Of a stretch of 41,717 nt of DNA, positions 12,445 through 22,778 are shown one piece after another. The stretch is from Balamuthia mandrillaris. Taxonomy: Eukaryota > Discosea > Longamoebia > Balamuthiidae. The notes below the pieces were generated by a model. That model saw nothing but the letters and a program-made list of their open reading frames with translations, was not told where the DNA came from and did no database searches. Positions within the stretch are counted from its first letter, which is position 1. Every line of letters begins with the position of its first letter. The translations under genes were made by a program, and so were the position numbers. The DNA is taken from the NCBI GenBank assembly GCA_031835245.1, contig JAVKOQ010000193.1:57501-99217 (forward strand), written 5' to 3'.

Positions 12445-13301
12445 TCAGAGGTTAATACGAGAGGAGAGATATAACACGTGAATGAAGGCAGCGATCATGG
12501 TGACGAGGTTAAGAAGGCTGGATACACCGTGCAGCATGCCAAAGGTCTTGTTCAGCTGCTTGAGTTGAACCTCTTTGGCTGCCTCTGGAATGGAATCTTT
12601 CTCCACCTTGTGTCGTCTGGGTTTTTTGATTCAATCAGATTAAAGAAGAAGCGGTTGGTTGGTTTCTTGCAACAAAGTTTGGGAGACGTACTGAAACATC
12701 ACAGAGGAAGCCTTTGGCCCAACCACGAACTGGTTGAGGAGAGTGAACAGCAGGGCGATGGCCAGAGCGTACACCTGCAGCACTCTTGGGTCGCTCCACT
12801 GGGTGAACGCCGACAGATTTCCTTGTCGAAGGCTTTGCCACAGGTCTGCGTGACTGCAAAGCAAACAAGCGATCGCTTTGTGAGCAAGGAAAGGCGTTGT
12901 TGACATGGTGGGCAACAGTTCAAAAAAAAAACGAACCCGGAGAGGAAGATGGCCAGCAAAGTGCCACTACAGAGGGAACCGATGCGAAAGTACCAAGGGA
13001 ACAACTTGCTGCACGGTTGGAAGGACCAGTGTTGTTTTTTTGTTGGAACGGTTAGGATTGAAAGGTGGAACTGCTTCATTGATAGAGAGGGTGGTTCACC
13101 TCTGCACGTTGCCAAAGGTCTGGCGATTCAGGTTCCTAAACATAACGATTCCTGTGCAACACATTTGTTATCAAAGGGTTGGTTATGATCATCTTCTCCT
13201 GGCCCCAGGGCGTACTTACCACCAACCCAAGTAACCCACATCAGCATGCCGAACCATGTCGCCAACAGAGTGAGATGGACTGCTGGCCATAGCCTCAACA
13301 T
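12445..13301 (-). CDS. TMEM205-like (DUF4149) membrane protein
   Basis: Five exons, 13301..13220, 13151..13100, 13008..12937, 12853..12692 and 12616..12445, join in one frame of 179 residues. The sequence follows the TMEM205 pattern closely: HLTLLATWFGMLMWVTWVGG, then FRNLNRQTFGNVQSKLFPWYF, a second helix, an intervening loop, a third helix ending FVVGPKASSVMF, then RHKVEK and a final HGVSSLLNLV helix. Four transmembrane segments are expected. The cellular role is poorly defined in any organism. The gene is convergent with the HDAC gene, whose stop lies only about 45 bp away. Confidence 0.85.
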
Positions 13302-13350
13302 TTCGCCTTTCTTTCTTTTTCTCTCTTTTTATTTTTAAACAATTTATTTG

Positions 13351-13391
<41 letters not shown>

Positions 13392-13405
13392 GGAGCTTTG
13401 GGAAA

Positions 13406-13443
<38 letters not shown>

Positions 13444-13573
13444 AAAAGCAAGAGACCTGGTTTTTATACAAACGCAAAAAGGGGTGGATGGATGGATGGA
13501 AAGCCAAAACATCCGCTGCAGAAAAAAAGGCTCACAAAAAAAAAGTACAAAGAACAAGAAGAAGAAAGGGTCA
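13302..13573. repeat. Intergenic region with (GA)n tracts
   Basis: Tandem minus-strand arrangement: this is upstream of the TMEM205-like gene and downstream of the kinase-ANTH gene. (GA)n runs cover about 13351-13439. The short (GGAT)n run is near 13483-13500. No gene is seen. Confidence 0.7.
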
Positions 13574-14176
13574 CTACAAGCTGTAGTCATGGTCAGCAAA
13601 GGGGTTCCACACGATCTCCTTTTTGGGGGAAGCGCCAATGGCCTCCTGCGAATGAGCAGAGGGAAGGGTCCACCCTCCCAGCTCCGACGGCCGGAGCATG
13701 TAGTGTCTCCCAGTGTTGCTATCCCCCAGATGCACCTGCCCAGCGGCCAACTGCGGAGGAAAGGCGTCCGTGTGGCTGTGATGATGGCTGTGGTGATGGG
13801 GATGATGGGGGTTGTGGTAGGATGGATCGGAGCTCAGCACCATGCTGCCGGCTCCTCCTGCTTTATGGTTGTGGAGAGAAGGTCCTCCGCCGGCAACGCC
13901 GCCACCGGCAGCTGGATGAACAGCTACTCCAACGGACTGGCCGCCGTAGGAGTAGCTCCTGCTGTGCGTTCGTTTGAGGGCTTTAGTGCGGTTGGGGCTA
14001 GATTCCAGCCGCTTTGTGTCCATGGAGCCGCGTCCTGGTTGCGGTTGATGTAGCTGTTGACGTTTATCTTCTGATGTAGTGATAATGGTGGGTGTTTGGT
14101 GCAACTCTCCACCGACTGCTGGGCTACTCTCCCGCTTCCATTCTGTACATTTTCAAGATTGTTAATTGTCATTTTG

Positions 14177-14214
<38 letters not shown>

Positions 14215-17200
14215 TAAAGTATACCTTGTTGTCTCCGATGAATAATATGATGCTTGGATTCTATTTCTTGGTTGGCAGTTTCCTCATCAGAGGTATCGCT
14301 CATCATTGGATTGTTCTTGATGATGGTAGTAAGGCTGCCCCTCAGACTTTCACTTGTGGTAGCCTCGCTTCCTGCACCAGGACCTCCCCCACTTGCACCG
14401 CCAGAGGGGACGGAGGGAGGGAGATCTGCGTCGGAATCTTCATCATGGTCGTCAAGGCCAACGAGAGGATTATCTATGACACCGGTGCGAAGGGTGTCGG
14501 GACTGCCAATATCCGTTTTGATGTGAGGAGCATCCTCGTCTAAATATTCTTCCTCCCATTCTTTCATCATTTCTTTCTTTAGCTCCCGTTTCATTTCTTT
14601 GCGGTCGATGTACTTGTGGAGCGCTTTGGTCTTGGTGCCCTTCTTCTCTCTCTTCTTGAGGCCTTTACGCTCTCTCTTTTCCCGTTCCTTCTCTCGTTTC
14701 TTCTCTTCCCGTTCCTGCTTTTCGCGCTCTTTCTTCCCTCGTTTCCATTCCTTCCAGCCAGCGGTGGAGGCATCTGTTCGATCACTCTCCTTGCCTTTAC
14801 CCCGCAGCCGCAGAAGGGCCGGTTTGCGTACAAAGAGTGGGTTGAGGGAGGAAGGAAAGTCGAGCGCATGAATGTTAAACGAGGGTGAAAGTTTTGGCTT
14901 CTTCTCGGGGAGGATGGGAATGGAGCGGCGAAGAAGCGTAGTACGGATGGAGACATTGGAGTAGAAGCGGGAAGTGGTGAGGAAGCGGTTGCCAAAGGTG
15001 TGCTTCAGCTCTTTGAACATGAGAGGTTTCTCCTTGTCGATGCCAAAGACCCTCAGCTTGACAAGGAGGTAGGTAGATATAGTATAGATAGCGTAAGATT
15101 CGTTGATGAGGCTGGGCAAGCACTCAAGCTCGCAGTCGTCTATCTCGTCGGCGCCGCGGCCTGGCAAGAAGACCAGCTGAGCGAGATCCAAAATGGCTTG
15201 GTGCACTTCCATCAAATCCCGTAGTTCGCTAAATGCAGCGTCATGATCTACGATCAGCTCCAACCCAGAACCGTTCCGTCGCAGCTCGGCATAGTGGGTT
15301 TGAAGAGAGTGGTTGCCCTCAAAGTTGGGATGTCGATGGTGGAAAGTCAACTTCCGCTCCAGAAAGAGCAAGAAGAGCTCGATGAGGTAAGCCTGCGTGC
15401 GAGTAAGCTCGTCCTTGGCCTCTGTCTTCTGCAAAGCCCAGCTGCGCCGTAGGTCCTGGTACCATAGCAGCTGATTGTAGCTTTCCACAAGGATTGGTGG
15501 AGAGGCACGCAGCAGTACTCTGTGCAGCGTGACCAGACACCGCAGGCACTCCTTAAAGTCCTCCTCTAGCAGCCGGTTGTTTGCCAGCAGGTATGAGTAC
15601 AGCTTGTTGGTTACGCCAAATGTGTTCCATGCTAGCAGGTCGTTGATGGAGGACAACCAGCCCTGTCCCGCCCATATCTTTCTGCCTTTGGCCAGGGCAC
15701 ACCGCCCCAAATACTCACACTTTTGCACAAAGTTAGAGTCCTGCTGGTCCTGTGGAGGAAATACTGCGTGCAGCAACAAGCTCGTGTCCATGAATTGCTG
15801 AATTTGTTTGAAGTTGGTGGCTGGTGTAGCTCCTCCCACCGTTACGGCCGGCGTTCTACCCGCTCCTCCTGCTGTTGTGCTTCCATTGCTGTTGAGATGG
15901 TCTCTTCCGATAGAAATGCCGTCTCCACCAGCTGCACCGCTCCCTCCTGGAGATATTGGTGTGTCCTCTTCTGTAACCACTGTTGCTGACATTGTGGAGG
16001 CTGTAGCGGTCACCGATGAAGAACTTGGTGCAGTCATGATGGGAGGAATGGCGTCAGTAGGAGAAGACACGGTGAGCTGCTCCGGGCTATAACCCTTGCT
16101 AAATCGCCTGCTCCGCCGTTTCTTCTTTCGCCCAGTGGCTTCTTTCTTCCGCCGCGAGCGGACAATCTCACCATCTTCACCTGCCACCTCTTCTATAACA
16201 TAGTCCTCACTGTCGCCGTCTACAGCAGCAGCAGGGGTTGTAGTGGTTGTTCCTGCATTTTGAGAGTTGCTGTGGGTTTTACCAGGTGAGCTGCGACCTA
16301 ACTCACTGTCATCGTGAATGCGATTGCTACCGCCTTTCTTTTCTTGGTCAATTAGCTTCATCATAGTTTCATATGTGAGTTCTTCTTCCATGCTTCTGGA
16401 CTTGTCTTTGAAGCGTTTCGCATTGTTGAGAGCTTTTTTAAGCTTCATTTTGTTGTTGTTATTGTTGCGCGGCGATGATGGTGGTGTGCCTGCAGTGGAA
16501 CCACTGCGAGAGGACGTCCGTCTGTGCATGGGGGTTGCAGCCACAGTGGTTCCTCCTGCTGCTGTCGCACTACTGACATTTACAGGGGTGGGAGCTGACG
16601 AAGAGTTTGAGGAAGAAGAGGAGGAAGAGATAGACGGACGACGACTGGGTGATGGCGGAGAACCAGATGTGAGTGAGGGAGAATTGGTGGATACGAGAGA
16701 GGAGGCGTCAGTGGCGGTGGGTGCCTTAGGAAGAGCCGCAACATGAGCAAAGGAGTTGTCATCATCAAGGATGGCGCTGCTGGCGACTGAGCGAATGCTG
16801 GAGAAGGAATCCTCCCTCATTTCAGGGGAAATGCGAGCAGAGGAAGAAGAGCAGACATCATTGTTGCCAGCCGATTCGTTACCAACCGCTGCACTGCTAT
16901 CGTGTCGAAGTTGAGAGCTGTGATAAGATCTGTTGAGACCTTCTCTGTGGTGCATTCGATCACTGTTGGATAGCTTCTCTCTCAACTCTTTCTTAGCAAG
17001 GGCTGGGCTGTGGTTATTCGGTGTGGCGGTGCCTGCTCCTTTGCCTCCACCAACGGAGGCATTCAATCCGTCCATGCGTTTACCTCCCGTGTGAGACATT
17101 TCGGGTGTTTTACCGCCAGTAACCTCTTCCGTGGTGTGGCTCCTGCGCTTCCGTGGCGTTGGCTCCCCACTTCCGGAATCGTCATCGGCTGTTGTTTTAT

Positions 17201-19454
17201 GGGGGGTATTAGTAGGCGGGTCTCCTTCTTTAATGATTGTAAAACCAGGCTCAGAAAGCTGATCCTCATCTGCCGAGCTCGAATCACCACTGCCGCCGCT
17301 GGTGCTACTACCCCCTCTAAACCGCCGAGGCGGCAATGAGTCGAACGTCCGGGAAATGGAAGAGCCCTGCGTATGGCTCAAGTGACGCGGATTCTCAGTT
17401 GCTAGCCGTCGTCTCACACGATAGCGGGGAGAGGGGGAAGATGGTGGTGTAGTGGACTCCTCTGCTGACTCAGAATCAGTGTCTCGGGATAGAGACTCGC
17501 CGTCTCCCGAATGTCGTGGTTGGTTTTCCTGTTGCCGGTTGCCCCGCTTCCTCCGCTCTGAAGTTGCTGGTTTCTTTTGGGGTGCGCTGTGCAGCGAGGA
17601 CTTAGTCTTGTCTTTGCTTTTTGATTTCTTTAAGCTGCTGCTCTTTGGCTGAAGCTGTTTTTTAGACACTCATCAGTTATCGGCAGTTCAAAAAAAAAAT
17701 AAAATAGGAAGAAATAGAAAGAAAAGAAAAGAAAAGAAAAGAAAAGAAAAGAAAAGAAAAGAAAAGAAAAGAAAAGAAAAGAAAAGAAAAGAAAAGAAAA
17801 GAAAAGAAAAGAAAAAGGCAGGTCAGAGCTAACCTGTTCTTTCCCTTTTTCTTTGTTTCGTTTGTCCTTTTTTTCTTCTCCATTCCACGTGCGTGATCTC
17901 TTTTCTGGAGGTGCGGGAATTGAGTCCTCCGGGTTAAGCGAATTTCGTAGTTTTTTCAACCGTTGCACTACCCATGATATTGAAGGTCTTTGGCTGGCAT
18001 CCGGAGCAAGGAGAAAGCCTACACAGTATCGCATAGTCAAATTAAACTGATCATGAGGGAGAGAGAGAAAGGCGAAAGGATAATAAAGGTTGAAGAACGT
18101 ACGAATAAATTCTAGCATATGAGATGAGTATTGAGGAAATTCGGGAAAAGTGTAGTTAGCATTGATGATGGAGAGCTTGGCTCCGTCATCAAATGCATCC
18201 TCAAAATAACACAGTCTGTACATTAAACAACCCAATGCCTACTCGCCCAAACAAGTTAAAACCAGGAAAACAATCACCCAAAAATTAGAGTCTAATAAAC
18301 ATACCCAAATATCCACTTTTTCAGTAATCGGAACGGAGGAATAAAGGTCCAGCATTTCCGGTGCTCTGTAGACAAGAGTGGTATTGCGTTCGATATCCTC
18401 TTGTGCAAGTTCTCTCTCCGGTTGAGTGAGAGGATGATGGACCTTTGTAGTGGCGCTGCCAAAGTCACACAGTTTGTACACGCCGTTACTATCTACCAAA
18501 ACGTTCTCAGCTTTTGGTTTGTGTTTGTTTGTTTGTTTGTTTGTTTGTTTTTGATGGAATGTGTCAGTTTTGCAGCAAACCGAAATAAAAAAAAGAGACA
18601 GGCCGAATGACTAAAAAGGAGGGCAAGAGAAAGTACCTTTTATATCCCTGTGAGCGATAGCCGGAGTCTGGGAGTGAAGCAACATAACAGCCTCGCATAC
18701 GTCCCGCAACACGGTCACCACTTGAAGTTCAGAAAAATATCCTCCTTCCCTATGTTTGCTCCGCATTATGTCCATCAACCGCACTTCACGCGTAACATTC
18801 TAATGAGCTTCATATTTTTTTCAAAAGAAAAAACAAACAAACAAATGCAAACGAAAAAGGAACGTAAAGAACGTACACTGTACAAATTCCATCACGATAT
18901 TGGCCTCTATTTCCCCTTCGCCTTTCTTTTTGTCTTTTGGAAGCACGATCTCAGCACATTCAAACTGCACAATATTCTTATGTGGCGGTAATGATTTCTG
19001 TGGAGTGGCGACAGTTAGTGGTGCCTGGACACAACCGAACGAGGAAAAAATATGGCCTCGACAAACCATTAGTTTGATCTCTTGTTTGACGATAGGCAAG
19101 TCCTGACTCCGTAGCACCATTCGTTTCATCGCAAAAGTTTTCTTCGTTCCTTCTTCCTTCACCCGATATACCACCGAGTAGCCGCCTACATGCCACCAAC
19201 AAATAACAATCAGAACAAACGGAAGGGAAAGAAAACTGGACAACACCCCACAAAAAAAAAGGACAAAGAGAAAACATGAAGGAGAGACAAAGAGTGACAA
19301 GGGAGAAGGAAAAGGAAACGCAGCAAAAGGAGGAGGAGGAGATACCATCGCCGAGCAGCTCCCGGACTTTGAACTTGCGGCCTTTGACATCTACGACTTT
19401 GCCTATCATAGCCTTTGCCCAGGCAGCGTTAGCCCCTTCTCCCTGCGAGAACAT
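13574..19454 (-). CDS. NAK-family protein kinase fused to Sla2/HIP1-type ANTH domain
   Basis: Exons 19454..19346, 19185..19067, 18997..18877, 18783..18637, 18510..18305, 18238..17834, 17654..14225 and 14142..13574 join into 1701 residues. The kinase (first ~350 residues) shows LGDGGYSVVYRV, FAMKRM (ATP lysine), HRDIKAENVL, LCDFGSATT and RAPEMLDL. This is the Ark1/Prk1/AAK1/GAK pattern that regulates clathrin adaptors. A long Ser-rich linker follows. At residues about 990-1230 lies an ANTH-like domain with the Sla2/HIP1 signature ERKLTFHHRHPNFEGN. Then come a charged Lys/Glu helix, DNPLVG and a C-terminal WNPF motif, an EH-domain ligand. It probably works at clathrin-coated endocytic sites. 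The segment near 18100 is read through because no in-frame intron fits, although a 56-nt GT-AG candidate exists. A non-coding or extra upstream exon is possible. Confidence 0.82.
14179..14212 (+). repeat. (GA)n tract in the last intron of the kinase-ANTH gene
   Basis: Intron 14224..14143, sense strand (CT)n, 34 bp. Confidence 0.9.
17721..17815 (+). repeat. (GAAAA)n pentanucleotide microsatellite
   Basis: Nineteen uninterrupted GAAAA units fill most of the intron 17833..17655. This intron separates the kinase exons from the large ANTH exon. Confidence 0.97.
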
Positions 19455-20190
19455 CAAACGAAGAGGAGAAAGAGGAGAAAAGAGAGAAGAGAGCAAATCA
19501 TAGAAAACAAAAAAAAAGTTAATATCTCCAACTGTGATTGTCCCTCTGGAGTCTGGACTCTTTTTTTTTTTTGACGAGAAGCTGATTTTTTTGCTTGCAA
19601 GGTAAAAAGCAAGGTATAATCCTACCCTTCCTTTGTTCTTCATTCCCTTCCACCGTTTCTTCATTTTTTGGGTATGCTAGTAGGGGTGTGGCGCAGAAGG
19701 AGGAGGAGGAGGGACGAAAAAAAAAATGTCTCTCCCTGGGAAGCACGTAAAAGACAGAGGCAAGCAAGGCTCTATTGACCATCCACGCACACCCCCCTTC
19801 TTTCTTCCTTTTTGAGTTCTTCCCAAGTCAGCTGAGTTGTGTAGAAAAAGGAGACAAACGAGCCAAGTTTCGTTGTTGCAAGGCTTAAGCGTTGTCTTCT
19901 TTGGCCTTTCCTTCTTGTTTTGTCTCTCTCTCCCCTCTCCTCTCTCCCCTTCTTCCCTTCCTCTTTTTTCGTTGGTCGTTTTCAATTTTTTTCTTTTTGG
20001 GGCCGTTATTAGCGTCGTTCGCTCACCGAACGGTAGTAAATTATGCAGCGCTTTTGTCCAGTTTATCGGTGCAAAATCGGCGCCGGAATATCCCTTTCGG
20101 TGTCACATAGTTGTCGGCATTTAAAGGGTCCATGACGACACGATTACATTGCCCGAGGGGCGGTTTCTTGTATGATATGTCGGCAAAAAA
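19455..20190. other. Intergenic region upstream of the kinase-ANTH gene
   Basis: It lies between the kinase start (19454, minus) and the alpha-2-macroglobulin stop (20191, minus). Content is mainly homopolymer runs and pyrimidine-rich tracts (19890-19960). It probably holds the promoter and leader of the kinase gene and the 3' end of the upstream locus. I see no convincing coding exon. Confidence 0.5.
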
Positions 20191-21299
20191 TTAGCGCAGC
20201 GAATGCCACACATTCCTTTGTCCTCCTCCTTGCAGGTTGCTCGAATCATCCGCTACGACGACCAGCCGGTCGGAAACGCTGCGGCCAAAGACTTGTGGCG
20301 AGTACATTTCCTGTTGTGCGTGTAAAAACGGTGAACAAGGAAGGAAGGCAGCAAGAAAGAAAAAATCAAACCCACCTCGACTTTTGTTGGAGGAATTGTA
20401 AAGGTACCGATGGTGGTGGCCCTGTGGAAACAACAGGTGAGAAGAGGAGATTAAAGAAGAAAGAGATTTTGGTCAAACCTGGCGACATATGAATAGTGGT
20501 GTTCGCCTTCCCAAAGCAGAGTGGTAAACGCTTCCACTCTTTCGTCACGCTATTGGTGAAGGTTACTCTGATCCGGATTCGCTTTCCAGCCTTCACAAAG
20601 ATTGTTCTGCTAGAGGGCGAAGAAAGAGAGGTGTCTTCTTTCACAAGCAGGTCCCCAACGTCATCCACACACTCAAACTCTCGGCGAACAGAGAAGCCAC
20701 GGTCAATGGGTGGAAGAACGCAACAAGTCGGCGAGTAATTCAATCCGAGCCTGTAGTACAATCTGCCCTCGCCTTGTTTCGCGAGTATCAGGTCGACTTT
20801 CTTCGGGGATGCTTCTTCTCCTTCTTCGGCTCTCTTCTCCTTCTTCTCCTTCTTGTCATTATCTTTGTCCTTTACTTCTGCGGTCTCCTTGTCTTTCTCT
20901 TTCTCTTTCTCTTTCTCCTTGCCTTTTTCCTGTTCTTTCGCTTGCTTCTTCTTATTCTTTTCTGTCTCACCTTTCTTCTCTTCATTTGCTGTTGCTAAAC
21001 TGTGAAGGTAGCTCATGGGTACTTCGAATTGGTGTTGTTCGGTGGAGCGATTCCTGAAAGCTTGCTCTCCAACAAATGTATCTCCCAGCCAGAGCTCTGC
21101 TTCAAAGTCAGGCACCACGGCCTCGTATTTCTCAAAGTAGCGAATCAAGGACAGGAGCACCCAACAATCAGCTTGAGTGCTGCTCCAGTGGCCTTCCCTA
21201 CGATCTGCCAATAGTCCTTTCACAATCTTTGGGATAAGGGTGTTGCTAGGATCTACTGTCATCAGCGACTCTAAGCCTGTTACCGTTGTTAGCATTGTT

Positions 21300-21303
<4 letters not shown>

Positions 21304-21361
<58 letters not shown>
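21304..21361 (+). repeat. (GA)n tract in an A2M-locus intron
   Basis: 58 bp of GA, i.e. (CT)n on the strand of the A2M locus. Similar tracts are at 26406-26450 and 27529-27570. Confidence 0.95.
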
Positions 21362-21365
<4 letters not shown>

Positions 21366-22174
21366 ATATTGCGTACAAATAGCATCTGTTCTGAAATTGG
21401 AGTGCAAGAGAAGGCGAACGCCATCGTCATTATCATACTTGGTGACAAAATGAGCAGTTTCAGCGGTTTCTGTGACGTTATTCTGGGAAGGAACCAGGAA
21501 TAAGCAATCGAATAATAATGGAACATGAAGGAAGAACCAACGAGGAAGAAAAAAAAAGACGTACGAGTATGTAAGCCTTGATATCTGACGCCAAAGAAGG
21601 TAGCTGATTCCCTTCTGCAATCGATGCTATAGCTGTTAAAAGCAAGCCCAAACATTCCAAGGATACTGCGTGAAAGTTCTTTGTTTTAGGCTTTCTCTTT
21701 TTCTCCTGAGCAGCGTCTGCAAGGACAGCTTCAACCTGCTCTACTACTACGTCAAGTTTGGATGGTGTTAACCGTTGACGCATGTATAAGGCAAAGGCAC
21801 GAATAAATGTGAGTGTAGTTGGATTGGTGCAATGCAGGCGTTGGCACCAAGAGATGATATTGGAATCGGAGAGGAACTCCGTCACCTTGCGTTTAAGGAT
21901 GACGTCGATGGAGAATCCTCTCTCTTGGCAACAGGTCAAGCAGTGAGCGACATAAACGGATATGAACACAGAAATATCATCTTCTTCCTTGACATTCCAA
22001 AAGCCGGATCCGCCGCTGGATGAATGTTGCCGTTTCTTTAAAAGCTTAAGGTCCTGTTCAACCCGGTTGTCAAGCTTGCTGGCAGATGGTATTCTTTTGT
22101 TGGACTTAAACTCCAGCAACAGTTTTTTCATCAACGCTGTTATAACTGTTACCACTCTCCCATAATACCTATCC

Positions 22175-22778
22175 CTATCTCTCCTTGTATATATATTTCT
22201 TTCTTTCATTCTATTAAAGGTCTTTTCCCTGCACACAACGAGTTGGTATCCGTTGGGTTGTTCCCTCACCGGCCTTATCACACTTGGCGACATCGGGGGA
22301 ACTCTGGAACAGAAATTCTCTTTTTGAGCGTTGTCTACTCCATACCAACTCGTTGCTGTTGAAGAAGCATTCTATTAAAGGTCTTTTCCCTGCACACAAC
22401 GAGTTGGTATGGAGTAGACAACGCTCAAAAAGAGAAGACGGAGAAACGGCATGGCAAGCCGGAGGAAGAGTTTAAGGTTGGCGACCTGGTTCTCATTCAC
22501 TCCAAAGCCACATCCATCGGCGAGTCGCAGAAACTTCGACGTAGGTGGAAAGGAGGACCCTACAAGATTATCAAAATCTGTTCTCCGCAGACAATTAAGG
22601 TGCGGAATACTGCTGGTCCTGAAACGGATAAAGTGGTAAACCTCAACCGCATCAAAAAATTCATCCCGCGTGACGACGAAGATAGAGAGCTTGCTGACGA
22701 TGAATATGAGGTGGAGAAAATTCTTGATCACCGCTATACCAGCCGAGGACTTGAATATAGGTTGAACACGATGGTGAC
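22175..22778 (+). mobile_element. Ty3/gypsy chromovirus fragment (integrase C-terminus plus part of a chromodomain)
   Basis: The plus strand from about 22440 to 22765 encodes a retroelement fragment. It has the integrase C-terminal pattern FKVGDLVLIHSKA, then RRRWKGGPYKI and VNLNRIKKF, followed by the start of a chromodomain (YEVEKILDHRYTSRGLEYRL) that stops abruptly. It is antisense to the A2M locus. The block can be removed as a 604-nt intron with donor GTCACC directly after the CTEQIASR codons and an acceptor at 22175. The removal keeps phase but uses a weak donor. No LTR, reverse transcriptase or gag is present, so it is a truncated relic. Confidence 0.75.
22207..22434. repeat. 43-bp direct repeat and 38-bp perfect inverted repeat
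   Basis: The same 43 bp occur at 22207-22249 and 22368-22410. A perfect inverted repeat has arms at 22318-22355 and 22397-22434, with a 41-nt loop. The right arm overlaps the second direct copy. All lie inside the retroelement fragment block. Confidence 0.92.

Noticed and set aside
15243..17339. Several plus-strand frames opposite the ANTH exon
   Set aside because: Low-complexity shadows of the Ser/Thr-rich minus-strand exon.
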